A stretch of DNA of 64,000 nucleotides from Streptomyces sp. NBC_00193 (GCF_026342735.1 NZ_JAPEMM010000001.1:2604001-2668000); one strand, 5' to 3'. Shown: positions 52,263 through 62,477, numbered from the stretch's first letter. A program made the numbers and translations. The notes: generated by a model from the sequence alone, not told the origin.

Positions 52263-53939
52263 ATGAGCCAGGACGGCACTCAGGGCCAGTACGCGGGCGG
52301 CTCTTTGGCCGGTGGCCGTTACCAGCTGAGGGACTTGCTCGGCGAAGGAGGCATGGCCTCCGTCTACCTCGCCTACGATTCCGCGCTCGACCGGCAGGTC
52401 GCCATCAAGACCCTGCACAGCGAGCTCGGACGCGAACAGTCCTTCCGCGAACGCTTCCGCCGCGAGGCCCAGGCTGTAGCGAAACTGTCGCACACCAATA
52501 TCGTCTCGGTCTTCGACACCGGTGAGGGCGTCGTCTCCTTCGCCGACCCCTCGGTCGCCGACGGCGCGGTCATGCCGTACATCGTCATGGAGTACGTCGA
52601 GGGGCAGCCGCTCGGCTCCGTCCTGGACGGCGACATCAGGCAGTACGGGGCCATGCCGGCCGACAAGGCGCTGAAGGTGACGGCCGATGTCCTGGCGGCT
52701 CTGGAGAGCAGCCACGAAATGGGGCTGGTCCACCGCGACATCAAGCCGGGCAACGTCATGATGACGCGGCGCGGAGTGGTCAAGGTCATGGACTTCGGCA
52801 TCGCGCGCGCCATGCAGTCGGGGGTCACCTCGATGACGCAGACCGGCATGGTCGTCGGCACCCCGCAGTACCTCTCCCCCGAGCAGGCGCTCGGGCGGGC
52901 CGTGGACGCCCGCTCCGACCTGTACTCGGTGGGCATCATGCTCTTCGAGCTGTTGACCGGGCGCGTCCCCTTCGTCGCCGACTCGGCCCTGGGCATGGCG
53001 TACGCGCACGTGCAGGAGGAGCCGGTCGCGCCCTCCTCCATCAACCGCTCGGTCACCCCGGCGATGGACGCGCTGGTGGCGCGGGCCCTGAAGAAGAACC
53101 CGAACGAGCGTTTCCCCACGGCCGCCGCCATGCTCGACGAGGTCGCGCGGGTGGCGGGCGCCGGGCACACCGGAGCCCCGGCCATCGTCCCGGGCTCGCA
53201 CCCGACGAACAGCGGTGCGGGCCTCGGCTCGGCCGTGTTCCCTCCGGTGGACTCCGCCCTGCAGGCGCCGCCGCACTCGGTGCAGCAGCCGTACCAGGCG
53301 CCGCACACCCCGATGCCGTCCGCGTACGCGCCGACGCCGCCTCCGGCGCCGCAGTCCGGGGCGTACGGGTACCCGCAGCAGCACCAGCAGGCCCCGACCC
53401 CGGCGCCGTACTCGGCCGCGACCCCGCCGCCGTACACGATCTCGCCGCAGGGCGGGCAGAGCAGCCACGGCCCGGCCGCGGGCGGGGCCGGCAAGAAGAA
53501 GAACCCGGTCGTGATCGGAGCCGTCGTGGTGGCGCTGGTGGCCATCGGCGGGCTGATCGCCGTGCTGAACATGGGCGGTGACGGCGACAAGGACAAGGCC
53601 GGGCCGGACACCCCGGGCTCCTCCACTTCGGCGTCCGGTCCGGCGAAGACCGGGCACAAGGGGCCGGACCTCACGCGGACGATCGACGAGGCCAAGTGCA
53701 AGGAGGCCCGGAAGGGCAACGACCCCGCCAAGGTGGTGGCGCCGGACTTCCGGTACATGAACGAGGTCTCGGTGAAGGCCTGCATCCGGGCCGCCGGCTG
53801 GAAGTACACCCCGAAGCCGAAGGACGAGGCGGTCTACGGCGAGGGGACCATCGTGGAGCAGCAGCCGGCGGGCAACGACGAGATCGACCCGAAGAACACC
53901 ACCTTCACCCTGTGGATCTCGACCGGCGACCCGGAGTAG
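52263..53939 (+). CDS. Ser/Thr protein kinase with C-terminal PASTA-like domain
   Basis: A 558-residue kinase. Kinase domain about 18-280: LGEGGMASVYLAYD, VAIKTL lysine, HRDIKPGNVMM, DFGIARAM, GTPQYLSPEQ. A Pro/Gln/Tyr-rich cytoplasmic linker precedes a transmembrane helix (NPVVIGAVVVALVAIGGLIAVL) and one external PASTA-like domain (PDFRYMNEVSVKACIRAAGWKY ... GTIVEQQPAGNDEIDPKNTTF). PASTA domains bind peptidoglycan fragments. GAGGGGAA lies upstream of the ATG. Confidence 0.9.
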   Translation: MSQDGTQGQYAGGSLAGGRYQLRDLLGEGGMASVYLAYDSALDRQVAIKTLHSELGREQSFRERFRREAQAVAKLSHTNIVSVFDTGEGVVSFADPSVADGAVMPYIVMEYVEGQPLGSVLDGDIRQYGAMPADKALKVTADVLAALESSHEMGLVHRDIKPGNVMMTRRGVVKVMDFGIARAMQSGVTSMTQTGMVVGTPQYLSPEQALGRAVDARSDLYSVGIMLFELLTGRVPFVADSALGMAYAHVQEEPVAPSSINRSVTPAMDALVARALKKNPNERFPTAAAMLDEVARVAGAGHTGAPAIVPGSHPTNSGAGLGSAVFPPVDSALQAPPHSVQQPYQAPHTPMPSAYAPTPPPAPQSGAYGYPQQHQQAPTPAPYSAATPPPYTISPQGGQSSHGPAAGGAGKKKNPVVIGAVVVALVAIGGLIAVLNMGGDGDKDKAGPDTPGSSTSASGPAKTGHKGPDLTRTIDEAKCKEARKGNDPAKVVAPDFRYMNEVSVKACIRAAGWKYTPKPKDEAVYGEGTIVEQQPAGNDEIDPKNTTFTLWISTGDPE

Positions 53940-53994
53940 GAGCACGCCCCGGACGGGTGAAGCGAGTTGGCCCGCCGGGCTCCGGTTCTGATCC

Positions 53995-54237
53995 GTGGAC
54001 ACCTCGGACGACGCCCGCGTCGCGGGGATCCGGCTCTACACGCTGGACCACCGCGGCGGCTCGCACGACTGGCCCTGGCGCCTCAACAAGCGCGGGGCCG
54101 GGAAGAGCCAGACCTGGGAGACCACCCTCCAGGACAAGCGCGGGATCGACCGGGTCGGCGTGGAGGCCGCGGCGTTCGACGACGCCGGCTACCGGCGCCT
54201 GTGCGGTTCCGCTTCCGTGAAGAACCCGACCTTCTGA
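53995..54237 (+). CDS. Hypothetical 80-residue protein
   Basis: A short soluble protein with IRLYTLDHRGGSHDWPWRLNKRG and VGVEAAAFDDAGYRRLCGSASV. No known domain. GTG 53995 has a poor ribosome site, but a clear terminator right behind the stop supports a real transcription unit, perhaps shared with the upstream kinase gene. Confidence 0.6.
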   Translation: MDTSDDARVAGIRLYTLDHRGGSHDWPWRLNKRGAGKSQTWETTLQDKRGIDRVGVEAAAFDDAGYRRLCGSASVKNPTF

Positions 54238-54242
54238 ATGAC

Positions 54243-54279
54243 CCGGCATCCCTAACGGCCTGTACGGGATGCCGGTTTT
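54243..54279 (+). terminator. Rho-independent terminator with T-run
   Basis: CCGGCATCCC (54243-54252) pairs with GGGATGCCGG (54266-54275) and is followed by TTTT. It begins five bases after the stop of the gene ending at 54237. Confidence 0.88.
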
Positions 54280-54303
54280 GTCCGGTTATGTAAATCTGAG
54301 TCC

Positions 54304-54768
54304 GTGACCTACGCCCGCGCGCTGCGCTGGACCGCCGGGGCAGCGATGGCAACCGCCGCGCTGCTGGTCACGGCGCCTGCGCAGGCCGCGGCCTTCACCC
54401 CCGTCGCCGTGTCGTCCAACGACCCCGCGCCCGCGGCCGACGTGGCGGACCGGGCCTTCGAGGACCTCGCCGGGAGCTCCGCCGGGGCCGGGCGGGAACG
54501 GCCCGGGCGGCCGGTGGGCGAGCCCGCCAATCCCGAGACCGTGCTCGCCGCGCGCCCCGTCCCGGCCCACCCGCGCACCGAGCCGGTCCTGCCGGTTCCC
54601 GCGATCCCCGCCGCCCCTCCGGCGAACCAGATGGTCGGCTCGTTCGGCACCGAGCCGAACGAGCGGGCCGCCGATCTGGCCGCGCACATACTGCCGCTCG
54701 GAACGGGATTCGCCCTGATGGGACTGGGTCTCGGGTTCATGGGAATGCGGCTGCGCCGGGGCATGTAG
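54304..54768 (+). CDS. Secreted/membrane-anchored hypothetical protein
   Basis: A 154-residue protein with signal peptide (WTAGAAMATAALLVTAPAQAAA), a Pro/Ala/Glu-rich extracellular stretch, and a C-terminal hydrophobic segment ending in Arg residues (LPLGTGFALMGLGLGFMGMRLRRGM). This resembles sortase-independent surface anchoring or a small cell-wall protein. GTG 54304; no recognised family. Confidence 0.72.
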   Translation: MTYARALRWTAGAAMATAALLVTAPAQAAAFTPVAVSSNDPAPAADVADRAFEDLAGSSAGAGRERPGRPVGEPANPETVLAARPVPAHPRTEPVLPVPAIPAAPPANQMVGSFGTEPNERAADLAAHILPLGTGFALMGLGLGFMGMRLRRGM

Positions 54769-54817
54769 CCCCCGCCCCGACCCCCGGGTCCCCCTTGGGA
54801 CGTAGGCCCCAGGATGG

Positions 54818-54856
54818 TTGCGGTGAGGTACATACTCGGTATACATACTGAGTATG
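54818..54856 (+). promoter_or_regulatory. padR promoter and 26-bp operator palindrome
   Basis: TTGCGG (54818-54823) and TATACA (54840-54845) are 16 bases apart. A palindrome from CATACTC (54831) to GAGTATG (54856) covers the -10 element and the start codon; the 26 bases match their reverse complement at all but four positions. The ATG at 54854 lies inside it, eight bases after the -10 element and without Shine-Dalgarno, so the mRNA is probably leaderless and autorepressed. Confidence 0.65.
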
Positions 54857-55558
54857 TCGATCCGCCACGGCCTTCTCGCCCTGCTGGAACGAGGCCCCAG
54901 GTACGGGTCTCAGCTCCGCACCGAATTCGAGTCCCGCACCGGTTCCACCTGGCCGCTCAACGTCGGGCAGGTGTACACCACGCTCGCCCGTCTGGAGCGC
55001 GACGGCCTCGTCGAGCCCGGCGGCGCGGACACCGCCGGACACACCCTGTACGCCATCACCGAGACCGGCCGCCACGAACTGCACGCCTGGTACGAGCGTC
55101 CCGTCGACCGGGCCAACCCGCCCCGGGACGAGCTCGCCATCAAGCTCGCCATGGCCGTCGGCGCACCCGGCGTGGACATCCGCGCGGTCATCCAGGCCCA
55201 GCGGCACGCCACCGTCCAGGCCATGCAGGACTACACCCGGCTCAAGGCCCAGGCGCTCGCCGCCATCGAGAGCGGGCGCTCCGGCGAGCGCGACGACATC
55301 GCCTGGCTGCTGGTCCTGGAGCAGCTGATCTTCCAGACCGAGGCCGAGGCCCGCTGGCTCGACCACTGCGAGTCCCGGCTCGTACGGCTGTCCGCGCGCG
55401 GGGAGCTCGCACCGGCCGAGGCCGAACCGCCCGAGGGCCACGACGCGGGCCACCGCCCCGCCGAACCCTCCGGGACCGCCCAGGCCCCCACCGTCCCGAC
55501 CACGCCCACGACCACCGACCGGTCTCTTTCCCGCACCGCCCGCACGCGGCGGGTCTGA
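54854..55558 (+). CDS. PadR-family transcription regulator
   Basis: A 234-residue regulator. Winged helix at 1-80 (SIRHGLLALLERGPRYGSQLRTEFE, NVGQVYTTLARLERDGLV, YAITETGRHEL), then the Vir-C-type helical dimerisation domain (about 90-180) and a Pro/Thr-rich tail. First gene of an operon with an ABC ATPase and permease; PadR repressors typically control such exporters in response to a toxic ligand. Confidence 0.9.
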   Translation: MSIRHGLLALLERGPRYGSQLRTEFESRTGSTWPLNVGQVYTTLARLERDGLVEPGGADTAGHTLYAITETGRHELHAWYERPVDRANPPRDELAIKLAMAVGAPGVDIRAVIQAQRHATVQAMQDYTRLKAQALAAIESGRSGERDDIAWLLVLEQLIFQTEAEARWLDHCESRLVRLSARGELAPAEAEPPEGHDAGHRPAEPSGTAQAPTVPTTPTTTDRSLSRTARTRRV

Positions 55559-55591
55559 ACCACCGCTCCACGTCCCAGGGGGGAACCCTTC

Positions 55592-56319
<728 letters not shown>

Positions 56320-56323
<4 letters not shown>

Positions 56324-59169
56324 TCTCCTCGTACCACTCCTGGATCGCAGCGATCCGGATAGCCCGCCGCGACGCCTGGCGCTCCAAGGGCCGCAGTGCC
56401 CTCGTCCTGGCCATGATCGCCCTGCCGATCGTCGGCGTGAGCGCCGTCGACCTCACCATCCGCAGCTCGGAACTCTCCCCCGAGCAGCGGCTCGTACGGG
56501 TGCTCGGTGCCGCCGACGCCAAGGTGCGCGACCCCCACATGGGCACGCCCATCTACCAGTCCCCCGACGCGCAGAGCTACGCCCCCGTCGGCGGATACGA
56601 CGACTACCAGCCGAGCGCCGGCGGCCGGGAAGAGGTCACCGCCGCGCCCCAGCTCCCGGCCGGATCCCAGTCCGTCAAGGACAGCATTTCCTACGCCAAG
56701 GTCCGCACCCGGTACGGGATCCTGGACACCGAACTGCGCGAGGTCGACCCGGCGAGCCCGCTGGTCAAGGGCCTGTGGACGCTGGAGCGCGGCCGGCTGC
56801 CCCAGGCGGCGGGCGAGATCCTCGCCACCACTGCCTTCCTGGAGGAGTCCGGGTACTTCCTCGGCTCCAGCGTGACCCCGCGCGAGTCGAAGACCTCGTA
56901 CAAGATCGTCGGCGTCTACGAGCTGCCCGACGCCCTGAAGTCGGCGCAGCTCCTCGCCCCGCCCGGGACCCTGCTGGCCCCGCTCGACCGGGACCTGAAG
57001 GCCTCCGGCGGCATGGGAATGAGCCCCCAGGACGAGTACCTGGTGAAGGTCGGCGGCGAAGGTTTCACGTGGAACATGGTCAAGGAGACCAACGCCAAGC
57101 AGCGCCTCCTCGTCGAGTCCCGCGCCGTGCTGCTGAACCCGCCGGCCGACTCCGAGGTCCCGCTCTACACGGAGCAGCCCCGGGACGCGTGGCGGCCCGG
57201 CTCCATGATCGGACCCACCGAGCTCGCCATCGTCTCCACCGTCGTCGGCCTCGCCATGCTGGAGATCTGCCTGCTGGCCGGACCCGCCTTCGCGGTCGGC
57301 GCCCGGCGCTCGCGCCGCCAGCTCGGCCTGGTCGGCGCCAACGGCGGTGACCGGCGGCACATCCGGGCCATCGTGCTCTCCGGCGGCCTCGTCATCGGCG
57401 CAGCGGCGGCCGTCACCGGCACCGCCCTCGGCATCGCCCTCACCGTCGGGCTCCGCCCGGTACTGGAAGGGGCCATCGGCCAGCGGTTCGGCCACTTCGA
57501 CGTCCGCCCGCTGGAACTCCTCGCCATCGGCCTGCTCGCCGTCCTGACCGGACTGCTCGCCGCGATCGTCCCGGCCGTCAACGCCTCCCGGCAGACCGTG
57601 CTGGCCTCCCTCACCGGCCGCCGCGGCGTGCGCCGGGCCAACCGGGTGCTGCCCGTCCTCGGCCTGATCGCCATCGCGGGCGGGGCCGCCATCGCCCTGT
57701 TCGGCTCCGTCTCCAAGATGGGCGCCACCGTCGTCGCGGGCGGCAGCGCCCTCGCCGAGCTCGGCGTCGTCGCCCTCACCCCCACCCTGGTCGGCCTGTT
57801 CGGCCGGGCCGGCCGGTGGCTGCCGCTGTCGCCCCGTCTCGCGCTGCGCGACGCCGTCCGCAACCGGGGGCGTACGGCACCGGCCGTGGCCGCCGTGCTG
57901 GCCGCCGTCGCCGGCACCGTCGCCGTGGCCACGTACCAGCACAGCAAGGAGATCCAGGCGCGGCACGAGTACGTCGCCAGCCTGCCCTTCGGCGCCGGGC
58001 TGATCGAGACCAACGAGTTCACGGCGTACCGGGACGTGCCCGCGATGCGCGAGACCCTGTCGAAGGAACTCCCGGTGGCCGTACGGGCCGACGTGGAGCG
58101 TCCCGTCGTCGGCAAGCCGGGCTGCGCCCCGTACGGCGACAGCCCGGACTGCGGGCGGGCCGAGGTCATCATCCCGAAGGCGCAGCGCTGCCCGCTCTAC
58201 TCGGCCGAGAACGGCCCGAGTTCGTTCACGCTGGCCCAGCGCAAGGAGCTGCGCAACGACTGGCGCTGCAAGGAGGGCCGCTTCGGGGTCCAAAACCCCC
58301 TGGTCGTCGCCGACGAGAAGCTGCTGTCCGTCCTGGCCGTCGAGGATCCGGGCGCGGTGGCCGCTTTGAAGGCGGGCAAGGCCGTCTCCTTCAAGAAGCA
58401 GAACGTGCTCGCGGACAAGGTCACCGTCCGGCTGATCATGGGCCGGGCCGAGCCCGCCCCCGGGTCCGCCCCCGATGAGCCGGGACCCGGCCAGGACAAG
58501 GTCTTCGCCGCGTACCAGCTGCCGGAGTCGGTGAAGGGCTACGGCGTGGAGCTGGTGCTGCCGCCCTCCGCCGCGAAGAGCGCCGGGATCGCCTCCGTCC
58601 CCTTCGGCTCGTACTTCACCCTCGGCGGCGACGCGACCTCCGAGAAGCGCCAGCGGCTCGAAGGGGCCCTCGACAAGCTGGGCATGGACACCAACCTGCG
58701 GATCGAGAAGGGCTACGAGGGCAACGACAGCCTCGTCATGCTCGTCCTGACCGTCTTCGCGGGCCTGGTCACCATCGGCGCGGCCGGCATCGCCACCGGC
58801 CTGGCCCAGGCGGACGCCGAGGGCGACCTGAAGACCCTGGCCGCCGTCGGTGCACCGCCGCGGGTGCGGCGCACGCTCAGCGGCTTCCAGTGCGGGGTGG
58901 TCGCCCTGATGGGCGTGGTCCTCGGCTCGGCGGCCGGGATCCTGCCGGCGGTCGGGCTCCGGCTCACCGAACGGCGGGCCGCGGCCGACCTGGTCCGGAA
59001 CGGCATCGAGAACGGCTACTCGGCCGCCTCCGAGGCCATTCCGTACATCCCGATCTCCGTGCCGTGGACCACGCTGGGCGGTCTGCTGATCGTGGTCCCC
59101 GTGGGCGCGGCCCTGCTGGCGGCCCTGGTTACCCGTTCGAGCGGAGCACTGGCCCGCCGCGAGGTCTGA
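56320..59169 (+). CDS. ABC transporter permease (FtsX/MacB type)
   Basis: A 949-residue permease with FtsX-type architecture: helix near 25-45, a large external domain to about 300, membrane helices around 310-470 and 490-520, a second external domain (560-780, with CAPYG, DCGR and ERCPL-like Cys), and a C-terminal trio (VMLVLTVFAGLVTIGAAGIA, GVVALMGVVLGSAAGILPA, LGGLLIVVPVGAALLAALV). The GTG start overlaps the ATPase stop (GTGA). Substrate unknown. Confidence 0.9.
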
Positions 59170-59264
59170 CGATTCCGGTGCCAGTTGGTGCCCCCGCACA
59201 GGGTGGATCACGCCCGTGCGGGGGCACACCGAGTGAATACGAAGGTGTGCGAGAGAATGACGGC

Positions 59265-59804
59265 ATGGAGATGCCGAGGAGTGAACGGTCGCAGGACAGC
59301 CCCCCGCACGGCCTGATCGTGGGGCAGGACGGGATGCCGGTCGGCGGCGCCGATGACGAGTCGCGCGAGGTCCCGGTGACGGAGATGGTCGAACAGCCCG
59401 CCAAGGTCATGCGGATCGGCAGCATGATCAAGCAACTCCTGGAAGAGGTACGCGCCGCACCTCTGGACGAGGCCAGCCGGGTCCGTCTCAAGGACATTCA
59501 CGCGGCGTCGGTGAAGGAGCTGGAAGACGGCCTGGCTCCCGAGCTGGTGGAGGAACTGGAGCGGCTCTCCCTTCCCTTCACGGAGGAGGCGATCCCGTCC
59601 GAGGCGGAACTGCGGATCGCCCAGGCCCAGTTGGTGGGCTGGCTGGAAGGCCTGTTCCACGGCATCCAGACGGCCCTGTTCGCGCAGCAGATGGCGGCGC
59701 GGGCCCAGCTGGAACAGATGCGCCGCGCCCTCCCGCCCGGCTCCTCCCACGAGGACGACGAGGACGGCCCCCACGGCGCTGTCCGCTCGGGCCCGTACCT
59801 CTAA
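59265..59804 (+). CDS. bpa: Bacterial proteasome activator
   Basis: A 179-residue protein of the Bpa/PafE family (DUF2587). The core MIRIGSMIKQLLEEVRAAPL-like helix (here VMRIGSMIKQLLEEVRAAPLDEASR) through RIAQAQLVGWLEGLFHGIQTALFAQQ is almost the M. tuberculosis sequence. Bpa rings open the 20S proteasome gate without ATP, via a C-terminal hydrophobic-Tyr-x motif; here the protein ends SGPYL, with the Tyr in place but Pro before it. ATG 59265 follows GAGAGA. Proteasome genes are not in this window. Confidence 0.93.
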   Translation: MEMPRSERSQDSPPHGLIVGQDGMPVGGADDESREVPVTEMVEQPAKVMRIGSMIKQLLEEVRAAPLDEASRVRLKDIHAASVKELEDGLAPELVEELERLSLPFTEEAIPSEAELRIAQAQLVGWLEGLFHGIQTALFAQQMAARAQLEQMRRALPPGSSHEDDEDGPHGAVRSGPYL

Positions 59805-59820
59805 CCCACCCCGCCCACCC

Positions 59821-59850
59821 CTCCGGGGCCGCCTCCCAGCGGCCCCGGAG
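59821..59850 (+). terminator. 12-bp hairpin terminator after bpa
   Basis: CTCCGGGGCCGC (59821-59832) pairs exactly with GCGGCCCCGGAG (59839-59850) around CTCCCA, 16 bases after the bpa stop. Confidence 0.8.
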
Positions 59851-60220
59851 CCATGTCCGGCCCGCGGCGTTCGAGGCCCGGCGTCCGGGCCTTTCCAGCC
59901 GTCCGGCGTTCGAGGCCCGGGGTCGCAGAATCCAGCCTCGCCGGCGTTTGAGGCGCGGGGTCTGGGGCGGAGCCCCAGGGGGGTCCGGGCGCAGCCCGGT
60001 ACCCCCTCCCAGCCCGTCCGGCGCTTGAGGACCGGGTCAGGGCCGGCCCTGGGAACGGTGGAAGGGCGGGTCGGGGACCTTGCCCCGCGCAGCGGCGAGG
60101 GGTGCTGCGGGGACTTCGCCCCGCGCAGCGGCACACCCGCAGCCGCCCCCGCGGGCGGCCGGGTAAGAACCCGGTAAACGCCACGCCCCATCCTGCCCCG
60201 ACCCCCCGCATACTCGGGGA
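59851..60220. repeat. Repeat-rich intergenic island
   Basis: This gene-free stretch holds four copies of CCGGCGTTCGAGGCCCGG-like sequence (59865, 59903, 59941, 60018), a hairpin CTGGGGC-GGA-GCCCCAG (59962-59978), a second around CCGGGC-GCA-GCCCGG (about 59979-60006), and a 23-bp direct repeat GGGGACTTCGCCCCGCGCAG (60073 and 60109). The GGCGTTTGAGG element followed by a GGGGGCGGAGCCCC hairpin is a common dispersed intergenic repeat of Streptomyces chromosomes. Confidence 0.75.
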
Positions 60221-61108
60221 ATGACCTACGACGCCATCGTCCTGGCAGGCGGCGCCGCAAGGCGACTGGACGGAGCCGACAAACCAGGCCTCCTGGTCGG
60301 CGGCCGCCCCCTCCTCGACCGCGTCCTGGACGCCTGCGCAGACGCCCGCACCACCGTCGTGGTGGCCGGCCGCAGGCCCACCGCCCGGCCCGTGCAGTGG
60401 GCCCGGGAGGACCCCCCCGGCGGCGGCCCCCTCGCCGCGCTGGACGCCGGGCTGCGGCACACCACCGCCCCGCTGGTCCTCGTACTCTCCGCAGACCTGC
60501 CGTTCCTGGACCGGGACACGGTCCACGCCCTGCTCCGAACCCTCGACGCGCCCGGACACCGGACCCGGGACGGAGCCCTGCTCCGGGACCCGGCCGGCCG
60601 GGACCAGCCCCTGGTCGCCGCCTACCGCGCCGAGCCCCTGCGCAGGGAAATCGCCCTGCTGGCCACCGAACACGGCTCGGTGAACGGCCTCCCCCTGCGC
60701 GCCCTCACCGCCGAACTCGAGCTCACCCCGGTCACCGCGGCTGCGCCACTCGCCTCCTTCGACTGCGACACCTGGGACGATCTCGCCGCCGCCCGCGCCC
60801 GAATCAGAGAGCATGGAACCGTGCTGGAGCAATGGATCACCGCCGTCAAGAACGAGCTGGGCATCGACGTCGCCGTCGACACCAAGACCCTGCTCGACCT
60901 CGCCCGCGACGCCGCGCACGGCGTCGCCCGGCCCGCCGCCCCGCTGACGACCTTCCTCGTCGGCTACGCGGCGGCCCACGCCGAAGCCACCGGGGCCGAC
61001 CCCGCGCAGGCCGTGGCCGAGGCCTCCCGCAAGGCCGCCGAACTGGCCCTGCGCTGGGCCGCGGAAGGCGAGTCCGCCGAAGCCCCCGAAGCGACCGGCT
61101 CCGGATGA
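60221..61108 (+). CDS. mobA: MobA-like nucleotidyltransferase fused to DUF6457
   Basis: A 295-residue fusion. Residues 1-195 are a molybdenum-cofactor guanylyltransferase-like domain: VLAGGAARRLDGADKPGLLVGGRPL, then LVLSADLPFLDRDTV with the metal-binding Asp. Residues 200-295 are DUF6457 (VLEQWITAVKNELGIDVAVDTKTLLDLARDAAHGVARPAAPLTTFL spans about 200-245), elsewhere found as a separate small protein with molybdenum-cofactor genes. The ATG lies nine bases after CATACT, so the message may be leaderless. Coupled to moeA by ATGA. Confidence 0.88.
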   Translation: MTYDAIVLAGGAARRLDGADKPGLLVGGRPLLDRVLDACADARTTVVVAGRRPTARPVQWAREDPPGGGPLAALDAGLRHTTAPLVLVLSADLPFLDRDTVHALLRTLDAPGHRTRDGALLRDPAGRDQPLVAAYRAEPLRREIALLATEHGSVNGLPLRALTAELELTPVTAAAPLASFDCDTWDDLAAARARIREHGTVLEQWITAVKNELGIDVAVDTKTLLDLARDAAHGVARPAAPLTTFLVGYAAAHAEATGADPAQAVAEASRKAAELALRWAAEGESAEAPEATGSG

Positions 61109-62457
61109 CCGCCGACCCCGGCACCGACGCCGAACGCGCCCTCGACCAGGCCCTCGCGCTGGTCAGCCGCGCCCCCCGTTCCGACGCCGCAGCCGACTCC
61201 GGCGGCACCGGTGGATCCGGCGGCTCCGGCGGCGGCCACCGCGCCGCGCCCTGGCACCGGGCCCGCGAGACCGCCACCCGTGCCGGTTCGGCCGTCCGCG
61301 GCCGCACCCACCGGGTCCCCCTGGCGGCCGCCCTCGGCGAGGTGCTGGCCGCGCCCCTGGACGCTTTGGGCGACCTGCCGTCCTTCGACACCTCGGCGAT
61401 GGACGGCTGGGCCGTCGCCGGGCCCGGCCCCTGGACCATCCGCGCCGGCGAGAGCGCCCTGGCCGGGAGCGAGCGCCCCGCGCCCCTCGCGGACGGCGAG
61501 GCCGTACGGATCGCCACCGGCGCCCGGATCCCCGCGGACACCACGGCCGTGATCCGCAGCGAGCACTCCCGCGAGGCCGGCACCCTGCTGTACGCCGAAC
61601 GTCCCGTCGCCACCGGCCAGGACATCCGCCCGCGCGGGCAGGAGTGCCGCTCCGGCGATCTGTTGCTGCCGGCGGGCTCCCTGGTGACCCCGGCCGTCCT
61701 CGGCCTCGCCGCGGCCGCCGGGTACGACGAGCTCACCACCCGCCCCCGGCCGCGCGTGGAGATCCTGGTCCTCGGCGACGAACTGCTCACCGAGGGGCCC
61801 CCGCACGACGGGCTCATCCGCGACGCCCTGAGCCCCATGCTGGGACCCTGGCTGACCCGGCTCGGCGCCGAGGTCATCGCCGTCCGGCGGCTCGGCGACG
61901 ACCCGGCGGGCGCCGAAGCACTGCTGGCGGCCGTCACCGGCTCCGCCGCCGACGTGGTCATCACCACCGGCGGCACCGCCTCCGGCCCCGTCGACCACGT
62001 CCACCCCGTGCTCGCCAAGGCCGGCGCCGAACTGCTCGTCGACGGGGTGGCCGTACGCCCCGGGCACCCGATGCTGCTGGCCCGCATCGGCGGCGGGGCC
62101 GCCGGCCAGGACCCGGTCCGCCACCTGGTGGGGCTGCCCGGCAACCCGCTGGCCGCCGTCTCGGGGCTGCTCACCCTCGCGGAACCGCTGCTGCGGGCCC
62201 TCGCCGGACGGCGCCCGCGCCCCCGGTACGTGGTGCCCGTGGAGGGCGACGTACCGGGTCACCCGCACGACACCCGGCTCGTACCGGTCCTGCTGACCGA
62301 GGACCACGCCGTACCGCTGCGCTACAACGGGCCGGCGATGCTGCGCGGGGTGGCCGCCGCCGACGCGCTGGCCGTCGTACCGCCGAACGGGGCACGGTCC
62401 GGACAGGAGTTGGAGATCCTCGATCTCCCGTGGGCTTCGGGGGGATGTTTCACGTGA
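61105..62457 (+). CDS. moeA: Molybdopterin molybdotransferase MoeA
   Basis: A 450-residue enzyme inserting molybdate into molybdopterin. Signature LPSFDTSAMDGWAV, then VRIATGARIPADTTAVI, and the MogA-like domain VLVLGDELLTEG, VVITTGGTASGPVDHV, GLPGNPLA. The N-terminus carries a Gly/Ser-rich insert (residues 30-45). It overlaps mobA (ATGA), giving a cofactor operon. Its 3' end contains the parS site, with the stop codon inside the palindrome. Confidence 0.93.
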   Translation: MTADPGTDAERALDQALALVSRAPRSDAAADSGGTGGSGGSGGGHRAAPWHRARETATRAGSAVRGRTHRVPLAAALGEVLAAPLDALGDLPSFDTSAMDGWAVAGPGPWTIRAGESALAGSERPAPLADGEAVRIATGARIPADTTAVIRSEHSREAGTLLYAERPVATGQDIRPRGQECRSGDLLLPAGSLVTPAVLGLAAAAGYDELTTRPRPRVEILVLGDELLTEGPPHDGLIRDALSPMLGPWLTRLGAEVIAVRRLGDDPAGAEALLAAVTGSAADVVITTGGTASGPVDHVHPVLAKAGAELLVDGVAVRPGHPMLLARIGGGAAGQDPVRHLVGLPGNPLAAVSGLLTLAEPLLRALAGRRPRPRYVVPVEGDVPGHPHDTRLVPVLLTEDHAVPLRYNGPAMLRGVAAADALAVVPPNGARSGQELEILDLPWASGGCFT

Positions 62458-62460
62458 AAC
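62447..62460. promoter_or_regulatory. parS site (ParB binding)
   Basis: GTTTCACGTGAAAC is a perfect palindrome and exactly the conserved core of bacterial parS; the flanks give TGTTTCACGTGAAACT, one base from the 16-base consensus. It overlaps the last codons of moeA. In Streptomyces such sites cluster around oriC and direct chromosome segregation with ParA/ParB, so this places the window in the origin-proximal part. Only one copy was found here. Confidence 0.88.
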
Positions 62461-62477
62461 TTCACGGATCCGACGCG

